Positions 35,574 to 44,776 of a stretch of 64,000 nt of DNA are shown piece after piece. The notes beneath the pieces were generated by a model that was given only the letters and a program-made list of their open reading frames with translations, was not told where the DNA came from and searched no databases. This stretch comes from Oceanicaulis sp052055585 (GTDB lineage: Bacteria > Pseudomonadota > Alphaproteobacteria > Caulobacterales > Maricaulaceae). Positions within the stretch are counted from its first letter, which is position 1, and every line of letters starts with the position of its first letter. The stretch is taken from NCBI RefSeq assembly GCF_052055585.1, contig NZ_CP170485.1, positions 2,418,001-2,482,000 on the forward strand, read 5' to 3'. The translations under genes were made by a program, and so were the position numbers.

Positions 35574-38306
35574 CTAGAAGCGCGCGCGCAGGGTGACGCC
35601 ATAGGTGCGCGGGTCACCGGGATAGTTGTTGAAGCTGGCGCCCAGATAACCCACCGACGGGAAGCCGCCCTTGACGTATTCCTCTTCGGTAATGTTGCGG
35701 CCCCAGAACTGAACCGCCCAGCTCTCGTCGGCGGCCGACAGGGTCACCGAGGCGTTGTAGAGCGTGAACGCATCCTGATTGGCGACCGGACGCGGGTCCA
35801 GGCTGGCCACCAGGTTGAATTCAGAAGTGTGCTGGGCTTCACCGCGCAGGATCAGGTCCAGGCGATCATTGATCGGATGGGTGTAGGTGCCGGTAAAGGA
35901 CGCCACCAGCTCCGGATTGCCGCGATCAACGCCAGAGAGGTCGTTGAAGGTGCCGGTCTGACCCTGATCGTTGGTGCGCGGCGCGTTACAGGCTGCGAAG
36001 GTCGGGTCGGTCGGATCCCAGACCGGACCGAACAGCGGCGAGCTGTCCGGGCACGGCGCGTACAGATACTCACCGAACTTGTCGTCGATCAGATAGGTGC
36101 CGCCCAGGGTGAAGAACAGGCGATCGGTCGGTGCGTAGCTGAAGTCAAACTCGATGCCGCTGACTTCGATGGAGCCCGCATTCGCCAGGGCGAAACCGGT
36201 GCCCACAAACGCTTCGGACTGGAAGCCTTCGATTTCCTGGTTGAAATAGCTGACGGCGTAGACGAGCGAGCCGTCCAGCAGGCTGCCCTTGGCGCCGATT
36301 TCCCAGGAGCTCGCATCCTCTTCTTCAAACTCGAAGATGCCCGTTTCCGCCGCTTCATAGGACAGGTTGAACCCGCCCGGTTTGAAGCCGGTGGAATAGC
36401 TCGCATAGATGTTGAACGTATCGGTCACATCATAGCTGAGGATGGCGTTGTAGGAGAAATTGTCGTCAGACCGCGAGGTCGGATACTGGCTGGCGTCAAC
36501 CGGGCCGAAGTTCTGGAACGCGCTGAAGGCGGTCAGAATGTTGAACGGGGTGTTGGCCAGGAACGCCGCCACGGTCGGGTCATAGACCACGAACGGGTTG
36601 GCCAGGGTCGCGCCCGGAATGCCCGAAGCCTGAAGCGCGCCTTCCAGCTGCGCGGCCAGCGTCGGATCAGCTGCGGCCTGCTGGGCCAGAACCGTGGTCA
36701 GCAGGAACGGGCAGGAATTGCCATCGGGGAAGGACGGGCAGAGCGAGGCTTCCGGCAGGCGCAGATTGGCGCCCAGCGAGGTGAAGCTCAGAGCAGAGAG
36801 CGGATCATTGATGTTGATCTGCGTCTGCATCTCCTTGTCTTCTTCGGTATAGCGACCGCCGATGGTCAGGGTCAGACGATCGGTGAAGTTGATGTCGAAC
36901 TGACCGAAAGCGGACCAGGACTCGGTGTCGTACTGGTAGTTCTCGCGCTCAACGCCCATGCCCGGTTGCAGGTAACCACCTGCCGGAACAAGCGGAACAC
37001 CATTCACGCCCAGCTGGTTGTTCAGACCGATCAGCGTCTCGGTCAGCGTCACGCCGCCCGTGCCGGCCGGAAGACCGAACGCAGCGACCAGATCCGCCAC
37101 CTGATCTGCGGAAGCGAGATCGAAGAACGCCTTGGTGTCATCGCCGTAAACCAGGCGCTGATTGAACTCGAGCTCGTTCTTGTAATAGAAGCCGCCGAAC
37201 ATCCAGTCGATGAATTCGCCGCCATTGGAGGTGAAGCGGAATTCCTGGGTGAAGCTGTTGTATTCGTTGTCGATGTTACGCGCGCCCAGAAGGTCGATAT
37301 CGGAGAAGTCCGCATCGATGTTCTGGCTCTCGTCATAGGTGCGATACGCGGTGATCGAGGTAAAGGTGAAGCCATCAAACTCGTGGTCGATCTGCGCGGA
37401 GATGCCCGCAGTGTCGAGCTGGGTGTTCACATTGCCGTCGACCGCGATCTGACCGTCATGGGGATCAGCCGGAAGCGCGGTGCCGCCCAGCGCGATGATC
37501 GCGCCCTGGTCGATCGGGTCGTAGAAGGCGAACGGCGCGGCGCAGCAGTTCTCGTCGATCACGCCCAGATCCGCGATCACGCGAACCTCGGTGTTGTCGG
37601 AGGGGTACCACATCAGCTGGCCGCGATAGGATTGACGGTTGCGGTCATTGAGCTGTTCGCGCTGCGCATTCGGCGCGACATTGTCCAGATAGCCGTCATT
37701 GGTGTGCGTGGTCGCATCCAGACGGAAGGCCAGAACGTCCTCGATGATCGGGCCGGTGACCGTCGCCTTGGCGACGAACTGGCCAAAGCTGCCTGCGGTC
37801 ACTTCCGCATCGCCGCCGAACTCGAACTCGGGTTCCTTGGTGATGAAGCTCACAACGCCAGCCGGGGTGTTGCGACCGAACAGCGTGGATTGCGGGCCGC
37901 GAATGACCTCGACACGCTCAATGGACAGAAGATCGTTGATGGCCGAGCCCGAACGCGGGCGATAGACACCGTCGACAAACACGCCCACGGACGGCTCGAG
38001 GCCCGGGTTGAAGCTCGACGTGCCGATGCCGCGCAGATTGAATTCGGTGTTGGTGGACGCGGCGAATTCCGCCACGCGCAGGGACGGCACCAGGGTCTGC
38101 AGGTCCGCCGCATCGCGGATCGAGGACTGCTGGATCGCAGCATCGGTCACGACCGCAACGGAGACCGGGGTCTCCTGCAGGGTCTGCTCGCGCTTTTGCG
38201 CGGTGACGGTGATGACGTCGGGTTGCTGGGCCATCGCCGGCGTGGCCACCAGGCCTGCAGCGAGCGCCGTCGCCCCCAGTACGGCTGCTTTGGTCAAACG
38301 AGTCAT
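35574..38306 (-). CDS. TonB-dependent receptor
   Basis: Outer membrane barrel protein of 910 residues. Signal peptide (LAAGLVATPAMA, cleavage about residue 26), then a TonB box region DVITVTAQKREQTLQETPVS, a plug with NLRGIG, VFVDGVYR and IERVEVIRGPQSTLFGRN, and a barrel ending in GVTLRARF. The plug sequence is of the type common in sphingomonad and caulobacter-like receptors for sugars, phenolics or siderophores. AGGAG six bases before the ATG. No substrate-defining neighbour gene lies in the same unit. No Pho box or Fur box was recognised in the roughly 290-bp upstream gap. Confidence 0.95.
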   Translation of the reverse strand: MTRLTKAAVLGATALAAGLVATPAMAQQPDVITVTAQKREQTLQETPVSVAVVTDAAIQQSSIRDAADLQTLVPSLRVAEFAASTNTEFNLRGIGTSSFNPGLEPSVGVFVDGVYRPRSGSAINDLLSIERVEVIRGPQSTLFGRNTPAGVVSFITKEPEFEFGGDAEVTAGSFGQFVAKATVTGPIIEDVLAFRLDATTHTNDGYLDNVAPNAQREQLNDRNRQSYRGQLMWYPSDNTEVRVIADLGVIDENCCAAPFAFYDPIDQGAIIALGGTALPADPHDGQIAVDGNVNTQLDTAGISAQIDHEFDGFTFTSITAYRTYDESQNIDADFSDIDLLGARNIDNEYNSFTQEFRFTSNGGEFIDWMFGGFYYKNELEFNQRLVYGDDTKAFFDLASADQVADLVAAFGLPAGTGGVTLTETLIGLNNQLGVNGVPLVPAGGYLQPGMGVERENYQYDTESWSAFGQFDINFTDRLTLTIGGRYTEEDKEMQTQININDPLSALSFTSLGANLRLPEASLCPSFPDGNSCPFLLTTVLAQQAAADPTLAAQLEGALQASGIPGATLANPFVVYDPTVAAFLANTPFNILTAFSAFQNFGPVDASQYPTSRSDDNFSYNAILSYDVTDTFNIYASYSTGFKPGGFNLSYEAAETGIFEFEEEDASSWEIGAKGSLLDGSLVYAVSYFNQEIEGFQSEAFVGTGFALANAGSIEVSGIEFDFSYAPTDRLFFTLGGTYLIDDKFGEYLYAPCPDSSPLFGPVWDPTDPTFAACNAPRTNDQGQTGTFNDLSGVDRGNPELVASFTGTYTHPINDRLDLILRGEAQHTSEFNLVASLDPRPVANQDAFTLYNASVTLSAADESWAVQFWGRNITEEEYVKGGFPSVGYLGASFNNYPGDPRTYGVTLRARF

Positions 38307-38599
38307 TCAGGTCTCCTCCCCTGATATCAGTACGATGCGGCGTTCTCGACGCGTCCGCTAGTCGCAATTGAATTTAGCTTATGCAGGGTTTTTGCCGTTT
38401 GTCATGCTGACTTCTTCCAATCAGCGCCCCAGCGTTGCGGAAAAATCACATTCGAGGACGGCCCAGCCTCCATAAGAAGCAGGCAAGCCCTTGCAAACAA
38501 AGGAAATACGCAAAGCTGTGGGAAGTTATGCTGCGCAACATTCGCCCGGTTGAAATCCACGTCAACCAGCGCCCGGAATTGAGAACAAGGTAAACCCGC

Positions 38600-39055
38600 T
38601 TACGGACGATTTTGACCTCCCGGCGCGGGCGTCAGCGCCGCAAACGCCAGCCCGGACACACCGCCCGCAAGCGCCTGCGCCCAGAACCCCCAGAGGCTGC
38701 GCGCGCCGGCGATGACCTGCACGCCGAAGAAAACCTCTTTCATCAAGGTCAGCATGACAGCCATGCACACCAGCCCCGCAACGCCGAAGACGAGCGCGCG
38801 CGGCACCTTGATGATCCGCCCGACCAGTGCCGCCGCGGGAAGCGCGAGCGCCAGCCCCAGAGCGATGAAGATGGCGTAGAGCGGTCCGAGCCCGACCAGA
38901 TCATCAGCCATCATGGCCAGCGCGTCCGCAGCGCGGATATCCGCCCCCACCGAAGCGAGCCCGGAAAGCACGAACAGGCTCTGCGCGATGACGCCCAGCA
39001 CCATCATGGCCACCACAGCCGCCAGATTGGCGATGACCACGCGAATGATCGCCAT
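38600..39055 (-). CDS. Hypothetical four-helix membrane protein
   Basis: Protein of 151 residues with four predicted membrane segments (VVIANLAAVVAMMVLGVIAQ; YAIFIALGLALALPAAALVG; ALVFGVAGLVCMAVMLTLM; ALAGGVSGLAFAALTPAPG). GGGGGAG six bases before the ATG supports the start. No family was recognised. It is divergent from the aldose dehydrogenase gene at 39153 with about 97 bp between. Confidence 0.78.
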   Translation of the reverse strand: MAIIRVVIANLAAVVAMMVLGVIAQSLFVLSGLASVGADIRAADALAMMADDLVGLGPLYAIFIALGLALALPAAALVGRIIKVPRALVFGVAGLVCMAVMLTLMKEVFFGVQVIAGARSLWGFWAQALAGGVSGLAFAALTPAPGGQNRP

Positions 39056-39152
39056 GACTTGCTCCCCCTTTGCGCGAGCGCCGGGACCGGCTCATAGTGC
39101 GCACTGATCGAAGGCCACACAGTGCCGCAAACCCCAGCGCGAGGGAACCATC

Positions 39153-40292
39153 ATGGTCCGACTGACCCGAACCGGCATCATCCTGACCGCTCTGGCGCCC
39201 GTATTCGGCGCCTGTACGCAGGCGCCGGACGCCGCGCCGCCCGCCACCGATCTTGATCCTGCGCTCTATCAGGTGGAGGTGATTGCCGAAGGCCTCGCCA
39301 CGCCGTGGGACCTGGCTTTCCTGCCCAACGGGTCGGCGCTAGTAAGCGAGCGCAATGGCGGCGTGAAATGGCTTCGCGATGGCGCACTCAGCGACGTTCC
39401 CGGCGGGCCGGACGATGTGTTCGCGGAGGGGCAGGCAGGCTTGTTTGATCTGGCGTTGAGCCCGGACTTCGAGACCAGCGGCCTTGTCTTTCTCAGCTAT
39501 GCGTCCGGGACAGCGGACGCCAACACGCCGGCCCTCTACCGGGCCCGGCTTGAGGACGGCGCCCTGGTGGAGGGGGAAACGATCTTCCGCGCCGAGCCGA
39601 TGCGCAGCACGAGCGCCCATTACGGCGCACGCCTCGCTTTCCTGCCAGACGGAACGCTGCTGATGACCGCGGGTGAAGGCTTCGCCTATCGCGAACAGGC
39701 GCAGGTCCGCACCAATCATCTGGGGGCCTTGCTGCGCCTGAACCCGGACGGGAGCGCCCCCGCCGACAACCCCTTCGCGGATGAGGGCGGGCTGGCCGCC
39801 TATGTCTTCAGCTATGGCCACCGGAACATGCAGGGCATTGCGCTGGATGAGGCGAGCGGAGCCATCTGGACCCACGAGCACGGCCCGCAAGGCGGTGACG
39901 AGCTCAACGCCATCACGCCCGGCGACAATTACGGCTGGCCGATTGCGACCATGGGGCTGGATTACAATGGCGCGCGCATCTCGCCCTATTTCGAGCATGA
40001 CGGCTTTCACGCACCGGCCTGGGTCTGGACCCCGTCCATCGCCCCCTCCGGCATGGCGCTTTATGAGGGCGACCTGTTTGCAGACTGGCAGGGCGACCTT
40101 CTGGTCACCGCCCTGGCGGGCCAGGCGCTGCACCGGCTTGATCTCGAAGCCGGCGCCGTCGTCGGCGAGGAGCGTCTGCTGCACGAGCGCGAGCAACGAA
40201 TCCGTCAGGTCATTTCCGGTCCGGACGGGGCGATCTGGCTGCTGGCGGAATCGCCCGACGGGCAGATCCTGCGCCTCACGCCCTCGCAGTGA
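39153..40292 (+). CDS. PQQ-dependent soluble aldose sugar dehydrogenase (YliI/Asd-like) lipoprotein
   Basis: Protein of 379 residues with a lipobox (VFGAC, Cys about residue 21). The six-bladed propeller of the GSDH family shows LATPWDLAFLPNGSALVSER, the catalytic-loop region HYGARLAFLPDGTLLMT, YGHRNMQGIALD, THEHGPQGGDELN and NYGWP. It oxidises aldoses with PQQ in the periplasm, although some homologues have lost activity. AGGGA before the ATG. A loosely conserved operator-like site follows in the gap before the next operon. Confidence 0.92.
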   Translation: MVRLTRTGIILTALAPVFGACTQAPDAAPPATDLDPALYQVEVIAEGLATPWDLAFLPNGSALVSERNGGVKWLRDGALSDVPGGPDDVFAEGQAGLFDLALSPDFETSGLVFLSYASGTADANTPALYRARLEDGALVEGETIFRAEPMRSTSAHYGARLAFLPDGTLLMTAGEGFAYREQAQVRTNHLGALLRLNPDGSAPADNPFADEGGLAAYVFSYGHRNMQGIALDEASGAIWTHEHGPQGGDELNAITPGDNYGWPIATMGLDYNGARISPYFEHDGFHAPAWVWTPSIAPSGMALYEGDLFADWQGDLLVTALAGQALHRLDLEAGAVVGEERLLHEREQRIRQVISGPDGAIWLLAESPDGQILRLTPSQ

Positions 40293-40339
40293 CGCATCCT
40301 CCCAAGGCGTGCGGGCCGTTTTGACTGGCGCTCACTCTC

Positions 40340-40352
40340 TGAAAGGTGTTCA
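40340..40352. promoter_or_regulatory. Degenerate relative of the shared operator, copy D
   Basis: TGAAAGGTGTTCA differs at two positions from TGAACGnCGTTCA. On the minus strand its 15-base form is GTGAACACCTTTCAG, 13 of 15 with the shared context. It lies 74 bp upstream of the serine hydrolase/GMC/ALDH operon start. Listed because of position; the match alone is not decisive. Confidence 0.35.
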
Positions 40353-40425
40353 CTCCGACAAAAGATGATTTGCCCACTCCGTATGATGCGGATTGATAGG
40401 GTGAACGCTTGCGGGGAGAGAACGC

Positions 40426-41730
40426 ATGATGCGCATTGTGACAGCGGTGCTGACAGCACTGATCTTGCTCGGACTGGCCGGCGCCGGCTGGTATTATCGT
40501 CCTTGGTCCAGCTATGCGCCGGCCAAGATCCGCGCCCTGGACGATCCGGAGCAATACCCGCAGACCTATCAGCGCATGGACGAGTTCCTGCCAAACACAC
40601 TCATCCCTGCGACCGCTCCCTCTCCCTTCCCGCACAATCTGCGACCGCTGGACATCAGCTATGAGTGGCAGGGAGAGACCAAGACCCTCCAGCAGTATCT
40701 CGAGGAAGCCCAGGTGACCGGGCTGACCGTATTGCACCGGGGTGAAGTCGTCGCCCAGATCTATGGCCATGAGGCTGGCGCGGAGTCGCGCTTCACCTCC
40801 TGGTCCGTCGGCAAATCCTTCGTCGCGACCCTGATCGGCAAGGCGCTGTATGAAGGCCGGATCGACAGCCTGGATGACACGGTGGAGCAATACGCGCCCG
40901 AATATGCCGGAACCGATTATGGCGCGACGAGCCTGCGCCATTTGCTGATGATGTCCTCGGGCATGGACTTCAACGAGGAATACAGCGCCGACGCGCCGTC
41001 CGATGTGCGCCCGCTGTTCTTCAACGCCTTCATCCTGCGCCGCAATCCCGACGAGATGATCGCCACCATTACGCGCGACCGCGAACCGGGCGAGGACTTC
41101 CACTATATCAGCCCCAACTCCCATGTGCTCTCCGCCGTCGTGCGGAATGTCTATGAAGGCCGTCTCGCGGACATCATGGAGCGTGAGCTCTGGGCGCCCC
41201 TGGGCATGACGAACGAGGCCAGCTGGCTGCAGCACAAGCCCGGCCCTGAGGGGATCGCGATCGGATATTGCTGTTTGCAGGCCAGCAGCGAGGATTATGC
41301 GCGCCTCGGTCAGCTCTACCTGCAGGACGGGGTCTGGAATGGAGAGCGCCTGTTGCCCGAAGGCTGGGTGAACATGGTCTCGACCCCGCCCACTCCCTCC
41401 CATGAACCCGGCGCCAGCCGTTACGCCCATCGCGGCTATGGCCTGCACTTCTGGATTCCGGAAAACTATGACCGCGAGTTCTACGCCGCCGGCGTGTTCG
41501 GTCAGTATATCTGGATGGACCGCAACCGCGATCTCGTCATCGCCCAGAATGCCGGCGACCCGAACTGGACCGACCGGAATGTGGAGATGACGGCGGTTTT
41601 CCGCGCCATCGCCCACACGGTCGCGCCCTATAGCCGCTTTGACGCGCATGGCCCTGCGTCAGACGTCGCGCCCGAAACCGAGACCGACCCCGCCCCGGAG
41701 ACGCCCGCCGAGCTGGAGCCGCAGCCATGA
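40426..41730 (+). CDS. Serine hydrolase, 6-aminohexanoate-dimer-hydrolase/beta-lactamase-like
   Basis: Protein of 434 residues with an N-terminal membrane anchor or signal (VTAVLTALILLGLAGAGWYY). The active-site SxxK is SVGK in FTSWSVGKSFVATLIG. The second motif region FHYISPNSHVL resembles NylB-type esterases rather than true beta-lactamases. The C-terminus is proline/glutamate-rich. GGGGAGAG precedes the ATG. It is the first gene of an operon with the GMC oxidoreductase (overlap ATGA) and aldehyde dehydrogenase, suggesting hydrolysis of an ester or amide whose alcohol part is then oxidised (inference). Confidence 0.9.
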   Translation: MMRIVTAVLTALILLGLAGAGWYYRPWSSYAPAKIRALDDPEQYPQTYQRMDEFLPNTLIPATAPSPFPHNLRPLDISYEWQGETKTLQQYLEEAQVTGLTVLHRGEVVAQIYGHEAGAESRFTSWSVGKSFVATLIGKALYEGRIDSLDDTVEQYAPEYAGTDYGATSLRHLLMMSSGMDFNEEYSADAPSDVRPLFFNAFILRRNPDEMIATITRDREPGEDFHYISPNSHVLSAVVRNVYEGRLADIMERELWAPLGMTNEASWLQHKPGPEGIAIGYCCLQASSEDYARLGQLYLQDGVWNGERLLPEGWVNMVSTPPTPSHEPGASRYAHRGYGLHFWIPENYDREFYAAGVFGQYIWMDRNRDLVIAQNAGDPNWTDRNVEMTAVFRAIAHTVAPYSRFDAHGPASDVAPETETDPAPETPAELEPQP

Positions 41731-43334
41731 ATGACGCCGAGGGTCAGCAGTTCGACTATGTCATTGTCGGCGCAGGATCAGCCGGTTGCGTGCTCGCCGA
41801 ACGCCTGAGCCAGGATCGCGATGTCAGCGTTTGCGTGCTCGAGGCTGGCGGCTCTGACAACAAGGCCGTCATCAAGACGCCCATGCTCTTGCAGTTCGCG
41901 ATCACCAATCCGGCGATCAACTGGGATTACTGGACCGAACCGCAAAAGAACCTCAATGACCGGGCGCTGTACTGGCCGCGCGGCAAGACGCTGGGCGGCT
42001 CCTCCTCCATCAACGCCATGCATTACATGCGCGGCGCCCTGGAGAATTACGACGAGTGGGAAAGCGCGTACGGCGCGACCGGCTGGGATGGCGACGCCGC
42101 CCTTGAGGCCTTCAAGTCGGTTGAGAATAACGAGAACCATGGCGCGCCTTTCCACGGCCAGGGCGGGCCGCTGAACGTGAAGACGATCGGTCCGCTCAAC
42201 CCTCTGACCCATCGCTATTTCGAGGCCTGTCGCCGGCGTCAGATCCCGGAGAATGACGACCATAACGGCGCCCGTCAGGAAGGCTTCGGGACCTATCAGG
42301 TCACCCAGAAGGCGGGCAAACGCTGGTCTGCGGCGGACGCCTTTCTCAAACCCGCCATGCAACGCCCGAACCTGACCGTCATCACCGACGCTCTCGCCCA
42401 CAAGATCGTGCTTGAGAACGGTCAGGCGACCGGCGTGCTGATCGAGACCAATGGCGAGATGAAAACCGTCGCTGCAATGCGCGAGGTGATCCTCTCGGGC
42501 GGCGCCATCAACTCGCCCCAGCTTCTGATGTTGTCCGGCATCGGTCCGGCGGACCATCTGCGCGAAGTGGGCGTCAGCGTCGAACACGACCTGCCCGGCG
42601 TCGGAGAGAACCTGCAGGACCATCTGGATATTCTGGCGCGGGCGCGCACGAAATCCGCCGCCTCGATCGGCTATTCGGCGCGCAAATTCCCCGCGACCGC
42701 CCGCGATGTGATGCAATGGGCGCTGACCGGCACCGGCAATTTCACCGTGAATCCGGTACAGGGCTGCGGCTTCATCCGATCCAGCCGGGCGCGTGACCGG
42801 CCTGATATCCAGCTCGTCTTCATCCCGGCGCTCGCAAGCCCGCATGGGCGCGAAACCCTGACCGGGCACGGGATGAGCCTTCACGCCTGCCACCTCTACC
42901 CGCAGAGCCGGGGCCAGCTTCGCCTGAAGGATGCCGACCCGCGCACCCCCATCTCGATCGATCCCAACTATCTCGATCATGAAGAGGATGTGGAGGTGAT
43001 GACCGATTGTCTGGAGATCGCGCGCGACATCCTGTTGAGCGACGCCTTTGACGGCGAGTTCCAGGCGCTGGACCTGCCGGCCGATCCGCAAGCGAGCCGC
43101 GCGAGCCTGACCGATGAGGTCCGCGCCCGCGCTGAAACGCTTTACCACCCCACCTCCACCTGTGCGATGGGGAATGGGGAGCTGTCCGTGACCGATCCTG
43201 AATGCCGGGTGCGCGGCGTCAAGGGTCTGCGTGTCATCGACGCCTCGGTCATGCCCCGCATTGTCGGCGGCAATACCAACGCCCCCACCATCATGATCGC
43301 CACGCGCGCCGCCGAGATGATCCGTTCGAGCTAG
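41727..43334 (+). CDS. GMC family FAD-dependent alcohol dehydrogenase (choline dehydrogenase-like)
   Basis: Protein of 535 residues. FAD-binding motif DYVIVGAGSAGCVLAERLS at the N-terminus, GMC signature blocks PRGKTLGGSSSINAMHYMRG and LSGGAINSPQLLMLSGIG, and the C-terminal catalytic His in YHPTSTCAMG with NTNAPTIMIATRAAEMI. It oxidises an alcohol to an aldehyde. The ATG overlaps the stop of the serine hydrolase gene by four bases, and the aldehyde dehydrogenase gene follows after 11 bases, so the aldehyde is probably passed on. The relation to alcohol dehydrogenases of the AlkJ/BetA group suggests an aliphatic alcohol. Confidence 0.95.
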   Translation: MNDAEGQQFDYVIVGAGSAGCVLAERLSQDRDVSVCVLEAGGSDNKAVIKTPMLLQFAITNPAINWDYWTEPQKNLNDRALYWPRGKTLGGSSSINAMHYMRGALENYDEWESAYGATGWDGDAALEAFKSVENNENHGAPFHGQGGPLNVKTIGPLNPLTHRYFEACRRRQIPENDDHNGARQEGFGTYQVTQKAGKRWSAADAFLKPAMQRPNLTVITDALAHKIVLENGQATGVLIETNGEMKTVAAMREVILSGGAINSPQLLMLSGIGPADHLREVGVSVEHDLPGVGENLQDHLDILARARTKSAASIGYSARKFPATARDVMQWALTGTGNFTVNPVQGCGFIRSSRARDRPDIQLVFIPALASPHGRETLTGHGMSLHACHLYPQSRGQLRLKDADPRTPISIDPNYLDHEEDVEVMTDCLEIARDILLSDAFDGEFQALDLPADPQASRASLTDEVRARAETLYHPTSTCAMGNGELSVTDPECRVRGVKGLRVIDASVMPRIVGGNTNAPTIMIATRAAEMIRSS

Positions 43335-43345
43335 GGAGAGCTCTC

Positions 43346-44776
43346 ATGCCTGACACCCAAGCGACCCAATCGCCGTCCCTGGACGCCCTGCAAGACATCT
43401 TCGCCCGCCAGAAGGCGGCGTTCGAGAACGAGCGCCATCGCAGCCTGTCTGAACGCAAGGCCGACCTTGAGAAGATCGAGAAACTCGTCAAGGCGCGCGG
43501 CGACGCATTCGCCGAGGCGATCGACGCCGATTTCGGTCGCCGCTCGAAATCGGAAACCGCCCTGGCAGAGCTCGGCTTCACCATCGCAACGGCCAAGCAC
43601 TCGCGGCAGCACCTGCCCAAATGGATGAGCTCGAAACGCGTCTCCGTGCCGATGACCCTGGCGCCGGGCAATGCCTATATCCGCCGCGAGCCCAAGGGCG
43701 TCGTCGGCATAGTCTCGCCCTGGAACTATTCCATGCAGCTGGCTTTCGCTCCGCTGGTCGCCGCCCTCGCCGCCGGGTGCCGGGTGATGATCAAGCCCAG
43801 CGAGTTCACCCCGCGCACCGCAGCCCTGATCAAGTCCAGCCTGGCCGAGCTCTTCAGCGAGGATCATGTGGCGGTGATCGAAGGCGGCGTTGAAGAGGCG
43901 AGCGCCTTCACCGCACTGCCCTTTGATCATCTGTTTTATACCGGCTCGACCCAGGTCGGCCGTATCGTCGCCAAGGCGGCGGCGGAAAACCTGACCCCCG
44001 TCACGCTGGAGCTGGGCGGCAAGTCGCCCGCCGTCATCGCTCCTGATTTTGACCCTGCCGAAGCCGCGAAGACGTTGGCCTGGGGCAAGTTCCTCAATGC
44101 CGGGCAGACCTGTGTGGCGCCGGACTACGCGCTGGTTCCCAAGGGATCGGAGAAGAGCTTTGTGGATGCGGTCATGCACGAGACCGCGCAGATGTGGCCC
44201 GACGTGGCGACCAATGAGGACTACACCGCCATCATTTCAGAACGTCACCATGCGCGTCTGAGCCAGATGGTCGAGGAAGCCCGCAATGCCGGCGCCGAGG
44301 TGCATCAGCTGGCCTTTGACAAGGCCAAGGCCGGCAATACCCGCATCTTCCCGCCCACTGTGGTCGTTGATCCGCCGCTCGAGTCCAAACTCATGCAGGA
44401 AGAGATTTTCGGGCCAATCCTGCCCGTTCTCAGCCATGACGGCCTGGAAGACGCCGCCCGTTTCATCAATGAGCGGGACCGTCCGCTGGCGCTCTATATC
44501 TGGTCCAAATCCAAACAGACCGCCCGCAACTTCCTGTCCAAGACCATTTCAGGCGGCGCGGCGGTGAACCTGCCCTTGCTGCACCTGTCGGTCGAGGATC
44601 TGCCCTTTGGCGGCGTCGGCGCATCAGGCTATGGCGCCTATCATGGCGAGACGGGGTTTCTGACTTTCACCCATGAGCGGGGCGTATTCGAAGCGCCGGT
44701 CTGGCACCCCAGCCGTCTGGTCCGCCCGCCCTATGGCAAGGTGTTTGAGTTCTTCAAGAAGCTGCAGGCGGGCTAG
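43346..44776 (+). CDS. Coniferyl-aldehyde-dehydrogenase-like aldehyde dehydrogenase
   Basis: NAD(P)-dependent enzyme of 476 residues. Motifs: GIVSPWNYSMQL, the cofactor region KPSEFTPRTAALI, FTGST-like FYTGSTQVG, catalytic Glu in LELGGKSP and Cys in NAGQTCVAPDY. The C-terminal SVEDLPFGGVGASGYG and a hydrophobic-basic tail match CalB-type and fatty-aldehyde dehydrogenases. AGGGAG before the ATG at 43346. It is the last gene of the operon and should oxidise the aldehyde made by the GMC enzyme to an acid. Its TAG shares the bases CTAG with the TAG of the convergent EAL gene. Confidence 0.94.
   Translation: MPDTQATQSPSLDALQDIFARQKAAFENERHRSLSERKADLEKIEKLVKARGDAFAEAIDADFGRRSKSETALAELGFTIATAKHSRQHLPKWMSSKRVSVPMTLAPGNAYIRREPKGVVGIVSPWNYSMQLAFAPLVAALAAGCRVMIKPSEFTPRTAALIKSSLAELFSEDHVAVIEGGVEEASAFTALPFDHLFYTGSTQVGRIVAKAAAENLTPVTLELGGKSPAVIAPDFDPAEAAKTLAWGKFLNAGQTCVAPDYALVPKGSEKSFVDAVMHETAQMWPDVATNEDYTAIISERHHARLSQMVEEARNAGAEVHQLAFDKAKAGNTRIFPPTVVVDPPLESKLMQEEIFGPILPVLSHDGLEDAARFINERDRPLALYIWSKSKQTARNFLSKTISGGAAVNLPLLHLSVEDLPFGGVGASGYGAYHGETGFLTFTHERGVFEAPVWHPSRLVRPPYGKVFEFFKKLQAG

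Noticed and set aside
35829..38324. An 831-codon plus-strand frame opposite the second TonB receptor
   Set aside because: Antisense shadow of a well-supported receptor gene; no recognisable domain.
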